This document shows positions 7,813-14,324 of a stretch of 64,000 nucleotides of DNA, in pieces. A program made the translations under genes and the position numbers. The stretch is from Streptomyces sp. HmicA12 (lineage in GTDB: Bacteria > Actinomycetota > Actinomycetes > Streptomycetales > Streptomycetaceae): assembly GCF_000373565.1 (NCBI RefSeq), contig NZ_KB891808.1, positions 1-64,000 on the forward strand. The letters run 5' to 3'. Position 1 is the stretch's first letter; the number at the start of each line of letters is the position of its first letter. The notes beneath the pieces were generated by a model that saw nothing but the letters and a program-made list of their open reading frames with translations, made no database searches and had not been told where the DNA came from.

Positions 7813-8184
7813 ATGACCTTCGAACTCGGAGCCGATTCCGCGGTGAGCCGCCCCGCGCGCCACGCCCGTCACTGGGTCGCCCCGGTGATCTCCAGCCTGG
7901 TCACGCTACCTGCGGCGTTCTTCGCGTACGTGTTCGCGAGCCTCATGCCGATGGCCTGCGACTCGTGCACCGAGGCCGAAGCGGCGCGGTTCGACCCGAG
8001 CTTCGACCGGGCGTACACCGTGTTCGGCTGGGGCCTCGCCGTGTCGCTCCTTCTGCTCGTGACGGCGTGGCTGCTGCCGTGGCAGGAACGGTTCGTCGCG
8101 CGGCGGATCGGCTTCGCGGTGGCGGCGCCGTTCGCGGTGGGGCTCACGTACCTGGTGTTCATGGGGATGATCGACTGGCCGTAA
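7813..8184 (+). CDS. Small membrane protein, unknown function
   Basis: A 123-residue protein with three hydrophobic segments (about 24-44, 68-90 and 96-118) and a CDSC pair in the first extracytoplasmic loop (ACDSCTEAE). The ATG at 7813 follows GATGGAG; an upstream in-frame ATG at 7762 lacks a ribosome binding site and would add a non-membrane tail. It is not recognised as a named family. Confidence 0.7.
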   Translation: MTFELGADSAVSRPARHARHWVAPVISSLVTLPAAFFAYVFASLMPMACDSCTEAEAARFDPSFDRAYTVFGWGLAVSLLLLVTAWLLPWQERFVARRIGFAVAAPFAVGLTYLVFMGMIDWP

Positions 8185-8226
8185 ACCGTTCGCGGCCGGT
8201 GCGCCCGGCTCCGTACGCTCCCGGGC

Positions 8227-8802
8227 ATGACCGCCCGCCTCCTCAATGTCGTCGATGTCGAAGCCACCTGCTGGGACGGGCAGCCGCCGCCCGGGTCGGT
8301 GAGCGAGATCATCGAGGTCGGGCTCACCGTGGTCGATCTCGACGCGCGGCGCCGCCTGGGCAGGCACCGCATCCTCGTCCGCCCCTCCCGCTCCTCGGTC
8401 AGCGCCTTCTGCACCGAACTCACCGGTCTCACCCAGGCCGAGGTCGACCGGGGGGTCCCCTTCGCCGACGCCTGCCGGACCCTGCGGGAGCGGTTCGCGG
8501 CGCAGCATCACCAGTGGGCGAGCTGGGGCGACTACGACCGGCATCAGTTCCGGCGGCAGTGCGAGGCGTCCGGTGCCGCCCGTGCCTCGTATCCCTTCGG
8601 CGCCGTGCACATCAACGCCAAGGCCGTCTTCACCGAGAGCCATGGTCTGCGTAAACGGCCGGGCATGGCCCAGGCGTTGACGGTGGCCGGGCTGCCCCTG
8701 GAAGGGCGGCATCACCGGGGTGAGGACGACGCGTGGAACATCGCCGCGCTCGTGCTGCATGTCGCCGGGCGCGGTGACTGGCCCACGGACGAAGGTGCGT
8801 GA
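8227..8802 (+). CDS. DEDDh-type 3'-5' exonuclease
   Basis: A 191-residue RNase H-fold exonuclease. Motif I is DVEATCW (residues 10-16), motif II is WGDYDRHQF, and motif III is HHRGEDDAWN, giving the D-E-D-D-H set that binds two metal ions. The layout resembles the KapD/ERI-1 group of RNA- or DNA-trimming exonucleases. No ribosome binding site precedes the ATG; TACGCT lies exactly 7 bases before it, so the mRNA is probably leaderless. Confidence 0.88.
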   Translation: MTARLLNVVDVEATCWDGQPPPGSVSEIIEVGLTVVDLDARRRLGRHRILVRPSRSSVSAFCTELTGLTQAEVDRGVPFADACRTLRERFAAQHHQWASWGDYDRHQFRRQCEASGAARASYPFGAVHINAKAVFTESHGLRKRPGMAQALTVAGLPLEGRHHRGEDDAWNIAALVLHVAGRGDWPTDEGA

Positions 8803-8809
8803 CGGTTCG

Positions 8810-9583
8810 TCAGAAGGTCACGGTCGCACCCGGACTCAGCAGGTGCAGCCGCTCGCTCAGGCCCGCCTCCGCGAACGCCTTGGTCAGGGTCGTGCCGTCC
8901 TGCGTGAAGTGGCCCCAGTGCTCGAAGTGCAGCGGGACGATGTGCCGGGCGTTCAGGATGCGGGTCGCCTCGGCCGCGTCCGCGCTCGTCAGGGTGAGCG
9001 GGGCGTCGGGGACGATCGGGGTGCGGGCCGCGCCCGCGAAGAGGAGGGCCACGTCGATCGTGGGGAAGCGGTCGGCGATCTGCCGGACGCGGTCCAGGGA
9101 GGCGTTGTCCCCGGAGACGTAGACCGTCGGCAGGTCGTCGCCGGACAGCACGAAGCCCGTGACCTCGCCGACCAGGGGTTCGCTGCCCTCGGGGCCGTGC
9201 AGCGCCGGGACGCCCGTGATGCGGAGGCGGCCGCCGTCGGGGCGGGGCAGGTCGATGTGGCGCCAGTTCGGCAGTGCCCGGGCGTCGGGGTGGTCGAGGC
9301 GGTCCGTCGCCGCGGTCGTGGTGAGGATCAGCGGGGCGTCGGCCAGCAGTGTGCGGCCCGCGCGGTCCAGGTTGTCCGGGTGCTGGTCGTGGGAGAGGAG
9401 CACCACGTCGACCGGGCCTGTCGCCTCGGCGGTCAGGGCCGGGCCCACCGTCTTCACCAACGCCCGCGCGCCGATCGGGTACGCGCCGGGGGCGTCGAAC
9501 GTGGGGTCCGTGAGCAGGCGGAGGCCGGCGAGTTCCAGGACTGCGGTGGGGCCGCCGATGTAGCGGACGGTGAGTGTGGGCAC
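8810..9583 (-). CDS. Metallo-beta-lactamase-fold hydrolase
   Basis: A 257-residue protein of the UlaG/L-ascorbate-6-P lactonase-like branch of the metallo-beta-lactamase fold. The zinc motif is SHDQHPDNL (about residues 62-70), followed by a conserved GPEG loop, a YVSGDNAS strand and a late His in IVPLHFEHWG. The GTG at 9583 follows AGGAG by 8 bases. It converges on the exonuclease gene, with only 7 bases between stops. The substrate is unknown. Confidence 0.85.
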   Translation of the reverse strand: MPTLTVRYIGGPTAVLELAGLRLLTDPTFDAPGAYPIGARALVKTVGPALTAEATGPVDVVLLSHDQHPDNLDRAGRTLLADAPLILTTTAATDRLDHPDARALPNWRHIDLPRPDGGRLRITGVPALHGPEGSEPLVGEVTGFVLSGDDLPTVYVSGDNASLDRVRQIADRFPTIDVALLFAGAARTPIVPDAPLTLTSADAAEATRILNARHIVPLHFEHWGHFTQDGTTLTKAFAEAGLSERLHLLSPGATVTF

Positions 9584-9751
9584 GGGGTGCGCTCCTGTAC
9601 GTCGGGTGCGGAGTTGGTTGCGGGGTGGGTGCCGGCATGGGTGCTGGGCCGGGTCGTGACTGGGTACTGCGGTCAAGTCGGTTGCCGGAGCCGGTATTCC
9701 GCCGGGTCCTCGGGCGGGGTCGTGGCGCGGGCCGGTCGGGGCGCCTGCCGG

Positions 9752-9810
9752 GCGCCGGGGTGCCGCCTTGCCCACCCTGCCGCCCTTGGCGGCAGATTGC
9801 CCAAGGCGGC
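9752..9810 (+). repeat. 59-bp dispersed double-hairpin repeat, copy 1
   Basis: The unit starts GCGCCGGGGTGCCGCCTTG and ends TTGCCCAAGGCGGC. It folds as an outer stem (GCCGCCTTG with CAAGGCGGC) enclosing an inner hairpin (TGCCGCC with GGCGGCA). A second copy lies at 58048-58106 in the opposite orientation and differs at 6 of 59 positions. It sits in the gap between the lactamase-fold gene and merR. Confidence 0.85.
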
Positions 9811-9858
9811 GGGGCGGGGCTGGCCTTGACGTCGGGGGCAACGTTTACCGTCGTAGGC

Positions 9859-10266
9859 ATGCGCATCGGAGAGCTCGCGGACCGTGCCGGGGTGAGCACG
9901 CGGACGCTCAGGTACTACGAGTCGCGCGGGCTGCTGCCCGCGCGGCGCGGAGGCAACGGCTACCGGACCTACGACGAGGCCGACCTGCGGGCCCTGCGGC
10001 AGATCCGCACGCTGCAGGACTTCGGATTCGACCTGGAGGAGACCCGGCCGTTCGTGGAGTGCCTGCGCGCCGGGCACCCGGAGGGCGACTCGTGTCCGGC
10101 GTCGCTCGCCGTGTACCGCAACAAGCTCGCCGAACTCGACTCACTCATCGGTGAGTTGAGCGCCGTACGGGAGAAGGTCGGTGCGCAGCTCACGCGTGCC
10201 GAGCAGGCCATGGACGCGCTGGCCGCGGAGGACGACTTCGCGCCGCGCTGCGAACTGAGGGAGTGA
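9859..10266 (+). CDS. MerR-family regulator coupled to thioredoxin
   Basis: A 135-residue MerR protein with a winged helix-turn-helix at residues 1-70 (MRIGELADRAGVSTRTLRYY) and a C-terminal coiled coil. A CPAS motif near residue 79 and a single Cys near the C-terminus are candidates for sensing. It overlaps the thioredoxin start by GTGA. The likely leaderless start has TACCGT exactly 7 bases before the ATG; TTGACG at 9826-9831 is the nearest -35-like box but is only 14 bases away. It probably controls its own operon. Confidence 0.9.
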   Translation: MRIGELADRAGVSTRTLRYYESRGLLPARRGGNGYRTYDEADLRALRQIRTLQDFGFDLEETRPFVECLRAGHPEGDSCPASLAVYRNKLAELDSLIGELSAVREKVGAQLTRAEQAMDALAAEDDFAPRCELRE

Positions 10267-10592
10267 TCCAGGTGGCGTTTCGAGACGTGACCGACGCGGA
10301 CTTCGACGAGCAGGTCGTCAAGGCCGGCCGACCGGTGCTCGTGGAGTTCACCGCCGCGTGGTGCGGGCCGTGCAAGCAGCTGGCCCCGGTGCTGAAAGCC
10401 GTCGCGGAGGAGGAGCGCGACCGGCTCGACGTCGTGGCCATCGACGTCGACGCCAATCCGGACACCGCCGTGAAGTACGGCGTGCTGTCCATGCCGACGC
10501 TGATGGTCTTCAAGGACGGGGAGCCGGTGTGGTCCAGGGTGGGCGCCCGGCCGAAGCGGCGCCTGCTGGAGGAATTGGCCGAGGCCCTGTAA
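10263..10592 (+). CDS. trxA: Thioredoxin
   Basis: A 109-residue thioredoxin with the active site WCGPC (about residues 35-39) in the context VEFTAAWCGPCKQLAP and the cis-Pro loop MPTLMVF. It reduces protein disulfides in the cytosol using thioredoxin reductase. The start is GTG at 10263, overlapping the merR stop. Its stop lies only 25 bases before the -35 box of the helD-like gene. No reductase gene is nearby. Confidence 0.93.
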   Translation: MIQVAFRDVTDADFDEQVVKAGRPVLVEFTAAWCGPCKQLAPVLKAVAEEERDRLDVVAIDVDANPDTAVKYGVLSMPTLMVFKDGEPVWSRVGARPKRRLLEELAEAL

Positions 10593-10616
10593 GTCGGGTA
10601 ATCCGGAATCGGCGGC

Positions 10617-10717
10617 TTGGAAAGAAACCCTGCCCGGGGTATATTCGGTGTTTCTGTGTGCCCACAGAAAAGGCCCCTCACCGGGGGCCAACTAAACACA
10701 CCGTACCGGGCAGGGAG
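10617..10717 (+). promoter_or_regulatory. helD promoter and structured leader hiding the ribosome binding site
   Basis: TTGGAA (10617-10622) and TATATT (10640-10645) with a 17-bp spacer form a good promoter. CCCTGCCCGG (10628-10637) is perfectly complementary to CCGGGCAGGG (10706-10715), and CGGTGT (10646-10651) to ACACCG (10698-10703). Between them lie two hairpins, TTTCTGTG-TGCC-CACAGAAA and GGCCCC-TCACC-GGGGCC. The right arm overlaps the AGGGAG ribosome binding site of the TTG start at 10723. A transcript reading in from trxA would fold over the site, whereas one starting near 10652 would lack the left arm. Confidence 0.65.
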
Positions 10718-10722
10718 CAGTT

Positions 10723-12978
10723 TTGTCAAGCCGGGAATCCGCCGCTTCGCAGAAAGAATTGCAAAAGGAACAGGAATTCATCGACCGGCTCTACGCGCGC
10801 GTCGACGCGCTGCGCGGCACGGCCGCGGAGTCGGTCACGGATGCCCTGACGCCGGTCGGCACCGGTCAGCAGGCCCGCCTGGAGCGGGATCTGCTGGTCG
10901 TCGAGCGGTCCGGACTGCTGGCCGCGCTGAACGCGGTCGACGGTTCGCTCTGCTTCGGCCGGATCGATCTCACCGACGGCGTGACGCATCACATCGGGCG
11001 TATCGGAATTCGTGACGACGACACCGAGCACACCCCGATTCTGATCGACTGGCGCGCGCCGGTCGCGCGCCCCTTCTATCTCGCCACCGGCCATATGCCG
11101 ATGGGGCTGCGCCGGCGCCGGCACCTCACCACCGAGGGGCGGACCGTCACCGAACTCCACGACGAGATCCTCGATCTCGGCGACGACGAGCGCACCGGCT
11201 TCGAGGACCCGGCCGGCGACGCCGTGCTGCTCGCCGCGCTCAACTCCGCGCGCACCGGCCGCATGGGCGACATCGTGCAGACCATCCAGGCCGAGCAGGA
11301 CCGGATCATCCGCCACGACCACCGGGGTGTGCTCGTGGTCGAGGGCGGCCCCGGCACCGGCAAGACCGCCGTCGCCCTGCACCGCGCCGCCTTCCTGCTC
11401 TACGAGCACCGGGAGCTGCTCGCCAAGCGGGCCGTGCTGATCGTCGGGCCGAACCCGGCGTTCCTCTCCTACATCTCCGAGGTGCTGCCCGCCCTCGGTG
11501 AGACCGGTGTGCTGCTCGCGACGGTGGGCGAGCTGTACCCGGGGATCAGGGCGACCGCCAAGGACACTCCCGCGGCGGCCGCCGTGAAGGGCTCCGCCGC
11601 GATGGCCGAGGCGCTCGCGCTCGCCGTACGCGACCGGCAGCAGACCCCCGAACCCGGCGCCCCGATCATCGTCCCGCACGACGACGGCGACCTGATCCTC
11701 GACTGGACGATCGCCGGTGAGGCCCGCGAGGCCGCCCGCGCCACCCTGCTCCCGCACAACCTGGCCCGCCCGCACTTCTCCTTCCAGATCATCGACGCGC
11801 TGACCGCGCAGATCGCCGAGCGGATCGGCGCCGACCCCTACGGCGGCCCGAACTTCCTCGGCCCCGACGACCTCGCCCAGCTCGGCAAGGCCGTCGCCAC
11901 CAGCCGCGAAGTGCACGCCGCCATCGAGGAGTTGTGGCCCCGGCTCACCCCGGAGGACGTCGTCGCGGACTTCCTGGCCGAGCCCGTCCACGTAAGCGAC
12001 GAAGAGGCCGCGGCCATCCGGCGTGACGTGACCGGGCCCGCCGACTGGACGTCCGGTGACGTGCCGCTGCTCGACGAGGCCGCCGAGCTGCTCGGGTACG
12101 ACGACTCCGCCGAGCGGGCCGCCGCCGAGGCCGCGCGCCAGGAGCGGATCGCCTACGCGCAGGGCGTGCTGGACCTGTCCAAGGGATCCGAGTCGTACGA
12201 GTTCGAGGACGAGGACGAGTCGGAGGTGCTCGCCGCGCACGACATCGTCGACGCGGACCGGGTCGCCGACTGGTACGAGGAGGACGACCACCGCAGCGCC
12301 GCCGAGCGCGCCGCCGCCGACCGGACCTGGGCGTTCGGGCACATCATCGTCGACGAGGCGCAGGAACTGTCGCCGATGGCCTGGCGGTTGCTGATGCGGC
12401 GCTCGCCGACCCGGTCGATGACGCTGGTCGGCGACCCCGCGCAGACGTCGACGGAGGGCGGCGTCGGATCGTGGTCGGGCATCCTCGCACCGTACGTCGA
12501 GGACCGCTTCGAGCACACCCGGCTCGGCGTCAACTACCGTACGCCGTCCGAGATCATGGACCTCGCGGCGGCCGTCGTCCGCGCCGACCACCCGGACTTC
12601 GAGCCGCCGTCGTCGGTGCGGTCCACGGGCGTACGTCCCTGGGTGCGCGCCACCGACGACCTGCCCGGGTCCGTCGCCGACGCGGTGGACGAACTCGCCC
12701 CAGCGGAAGGCCGGTTGGCCGTCATCGCGCCGCGCGAGCTGCACGCCGCGCTCGCGGAGCGGCTCGACGGGGTGACGGCGGGCGCCGAACCCGACCTGAC
12801 GCACACCGTCGTGCTCCTCGACCCGCGCCAGGCCAAGGGCCTGGAGTTCGACTCCGTGCTCGTGGTCGAGCCGGGACGGTACGGGACCAGCGACCTGTAC
12901 GTGGCGCTGACCCGGGCCACCCAGCACCTCGGCATCCTGCACACCGGTGACCTCCCGGAGGCGCTCGACCAGAGCTAG
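10723..12978 (+). CDS. HelD/HelR-like RNA polymerase-associated ATPase
   Basis: A 751-residue UvrD/Rep-like superfamily 1 protein of the HelD class. An N-terminal coiled coil (about residues 8-70) precedes the split ATPase core: Walker A GGPGTGKTAVALHRAAFLLY near 205, motif II IIVDEAQELSP near 545, GDPAQT, motif IV/V RLGVNYR and late motifs KGLEFD and YVALTRATQ. An acidic insert (EFEDEDESE) precedes motif II. HelD proteins enter RNA polymerase channels and recycle stalled enzyme; in some Streptomyces the HelR type protects against rifamycins. Start is TTG at 10723 with AGGGAG upstream. HelD versus HelR cannot be settled here. Confidence 0.88.
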   Translation: MSSRESAASQKELQKEQEFIDRLYARVDALRGTAAESVTDALTPVGTGQQARLERDLLVVERSGLLAALNAVDGSLCFGRIDLTDGVTHHIGRIGIRDDDTEHTPILIDWRAPVARPFYLATGHMPMGLRRRRHLTTEGRTVTELHDEILDLGDDERTGFEDPAGDAVLLAALNSARTGRMGDIVQTIQAEQDRIIRHDHRGVLVVEGGPGTGKTAVALHRAAFLLYEHRELLAKRAVLIVGPNPAFLSYISEVLPALGETGVLLATVGELYPGIRATAKDTPAAAAVKGSAAMAEALALAVRDRQQTPEPGAPIIVPHDDGDLILDWTIAGEAREAARATLLPHNLARPHFSFQIIDALTAQIAERIGADPYGGPNFLGPDDLAQLGKAVATSREVHAAIEELWPRLTPEDVVADFLAEPVHVSDEEAAAIRRDVTGPADWTSGDVPLLDEAAELLGYDDSAERAAAEAARQERIAYAQGVLDLSKGSESYEFEDEDESEVLAAHDIVDADRVADWYEEDDHRSAAERAAADRTWAFGHIIVDEAQELSPMAWRLLMRRSPTRSMTLVGDPAQTSTEGGVGSWSGILAPYVEDRFEHTRLGVNYRTPSEIMDLAAAVVRADHPDFEPPSSVRSTGVRPWVRATDDLPGSVADAVDELAPAEGRLAVIAPRELHAALAERLDGVTAGAEPDLTHTVVLLDPRQAKGLEFDSVLVVEPGRYGTSDLYVALTRATQHLGILHTGDLPEALDQS

Positions 12979-12995
12979 GTCTTAGGGTCCGTCCC

Positions 12996-13457
12996 ATGGA
13001 ACACCTCGATGTCACACCCGACCGGCTGGCCGGCACCTGGCACATCGTCTGCTCCTCGTTCCCCATGTGGCAGGGCGACCGGCGCACCGACGCGACCTTC
13101 ACCTACCGTCCCCTGCCGGGCGGCGGTCCGGGCGCGCAGCGGATGAGCGACGACGTCGGCTACCGGACCAGGAGCGGGCGCCGGCGCCACATCCGGGGCG
13201 TCGACACCCGCCTCACCGAGCAGCCGGGGACCGTCTACCGGTGGCGGGGGCGCGGCGTGCTCGCGGCGCTGTCGAGCCGGTGGGAGGTGCGCGAGACAGG
13301 GCCGGACGACGCGTGGGCGGTGATCGTCTTCAGCCGGTCCCTGGTGACGCCGGCCGGGGCGGACGTCGTGGTGCGCGCCGACCGCCTCGGCGACCCCGCG
13401 GTGCTCGAAGCGGCCCTGGAGGCCGGGGTCCGGCACGGGGCGCCGCGGGTCGTCTAG
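12996..13457 (+). CDS. Lipocalin-like protein
   Basis: A 153-residue protein starting with DRLAGTWHIVCSSFPMW, the G-x-W start of a lipocalin-like barrel, and containing alternating strands consistent with such a fold. No signal peptide is visible, so it is likely cytosolic. There is no ribosome binding site; TAGGGT lies exactly 7 bases before the ATG, so the mRNA is probably leaderless. The ligand is unknown and the family call is tentative. Confidence 0.6.
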   Translation: MEHLDVTPDRLAGTWHIVCSSFPMWQGDRRTDATFTYRPLPGGGPGAQRMSDDVGYRTRSGRRRHIRGVDTRLTEQPGTVYRWRGRGVLAALSSRWEVRETGPDDAWAVIVFSRSLVTPAGADVVVRADRLGDPAVLEAALEAGVRHGAPRVV

Positions 13458-13479
13458 CCCAACAGGCCCCGAGCGGCGC

Positions 13480-14286
13480 TCAGTTGGAGCGCCGCAGCGC
13501 GGGCAGGTCGGCGCACAGGGCGTCCGGGAAGGCGGGCTCGACGCGGTGCACGTCGGTACAGCCCGCCTTCGTTCCGCGCGCGACCGGGTCCCAGCCCGAC
13601 TTCTCGGCACGGAAGAACCAGCGGTCGCCGAGGCTCGCCCCGCAGCCCGGTCCCGCGCCTTCCGGGCAGGCCGGGCCCATGCGCGAGGAGACGTCGAACA
13701 CCAGCCACTTCCCGTCGCAGTGCTCGGTGCCGCGGGAGGTGTGGTTCGGCACGTCGAGCGCGGCCACCGCCTGGTCGTAGGAGGCGGGGGTGCAGCCGGT
13801 GGGGGCCGGGTGGCAGCCGAGTTCGCCGCACGGGCGCAGGTCGGGGGCCTCGGCGCCGTCGGCGGTGAAGTCCGTGAAGTTGTCGACGTTGAGGACCCGG
13901 TGCCCCAGAGGCTCGGGCAGCCGCACCTTCACGGTGACCGTCTTCGTCCTCGTGCAGCCGGAACTGCGGTCGCCGGAGGGCGAGTTGTAGCTGACCTGTA
14001 CCCACACGGTCCGCTCCGACGTGCTGGTGACCGCCGCCCTGAGATCGCGTACGCACGGACGCGGGCCGTCGGGCACCTCGGCGTCGAGGCTCAGCGTGCG
14101 CCGGTCGTCGGCGAGACGGGCGGCGGTGACACCGATGGGGCCGGCGAGGGTCCAGCGGAGGGGAGTGGCCGTCGAGTTGGGACCGGTGCCCGCCTTCTGG
14201 GTGCCGCAGGCGCCGAGGAGCAGCACGGCCACCGCGCACAGCAGAGCGGCGACGGAGGGTATGACGGGTCTGCCGGACGACTTCAT
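13480..14286 (-). CDS. Secreted lipoprotein, unknown function
   Basis: A 268-residue lipoprotein. The signal peptide ends at the lipobox LLGAC (about residues 23-27 of the ATG at 14286), so the mature protein is tethered to the outer face of the membrane. The mature part is rich in Cys (more than ten residues), suggesting several disulfides. No named domain is recognised. The start codon lies inside a perfect 13-bp inverted repeat, and TATATT sits 7 bases before the ATG. Confidence 0.75.
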   Translation of the reverse strand: MKSSGRPVIPSVAALLCAVAVLLLGACGTQKAGTGPNSTATPLRWTLAGPIGVTAARLADDRRTLSLDAEVPDGPRPCVRDLRAAVTSTSERTVWVQVSYNSPSGDRSSGCTRTKTVTVKVRLPEPLGHRVLNVDNFTDFTADGAEAPDLRPCGELGCHPAPTGCTPASYDQAVAALDVPNHTSRGTEHCDGKWLVFDVSSRMGPACPEGAGPGCGASLGDRWFFRAEKSGWDPVARGTKAGCTDVHRVEPAFPDALCADLPALRRSN

Positions 14287-14313
14287 GTGCGGCAATATAG
14301 GCCGCACATGAAG
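14281..14313. promoter_or_regulatory. Perfect 13-bp inverted repeat across the lipoprotein start
   Basis: CTTCATGTGCGGC (14281-14293) and GCCGCACATGAAG (14301-14313) are perfect complements around a 7-base centre, AATATAG. On the minus strand the centre reads CTATATT, a -10 box exactly 7 bases before the ATG at 14286. The site could be an operator lying over the promoter and start. Confidence 0.7.
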
Positions 14314-14324
14314 CCGCGCGTGGT

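Noticed and set aside
10593..10722. Rifamycin-associated element upstream of helD
   Set aside because: I looked for an obvious 19-bp inverted repeat of that type and did not recognise one; the inverted repeats present have different sequence and spacing.
10726..12942. 738-codon open frame antisense to the helD-like gene
   Set aside because: Shadow frame with no motif. All ATPase motifs read on the plus strand.
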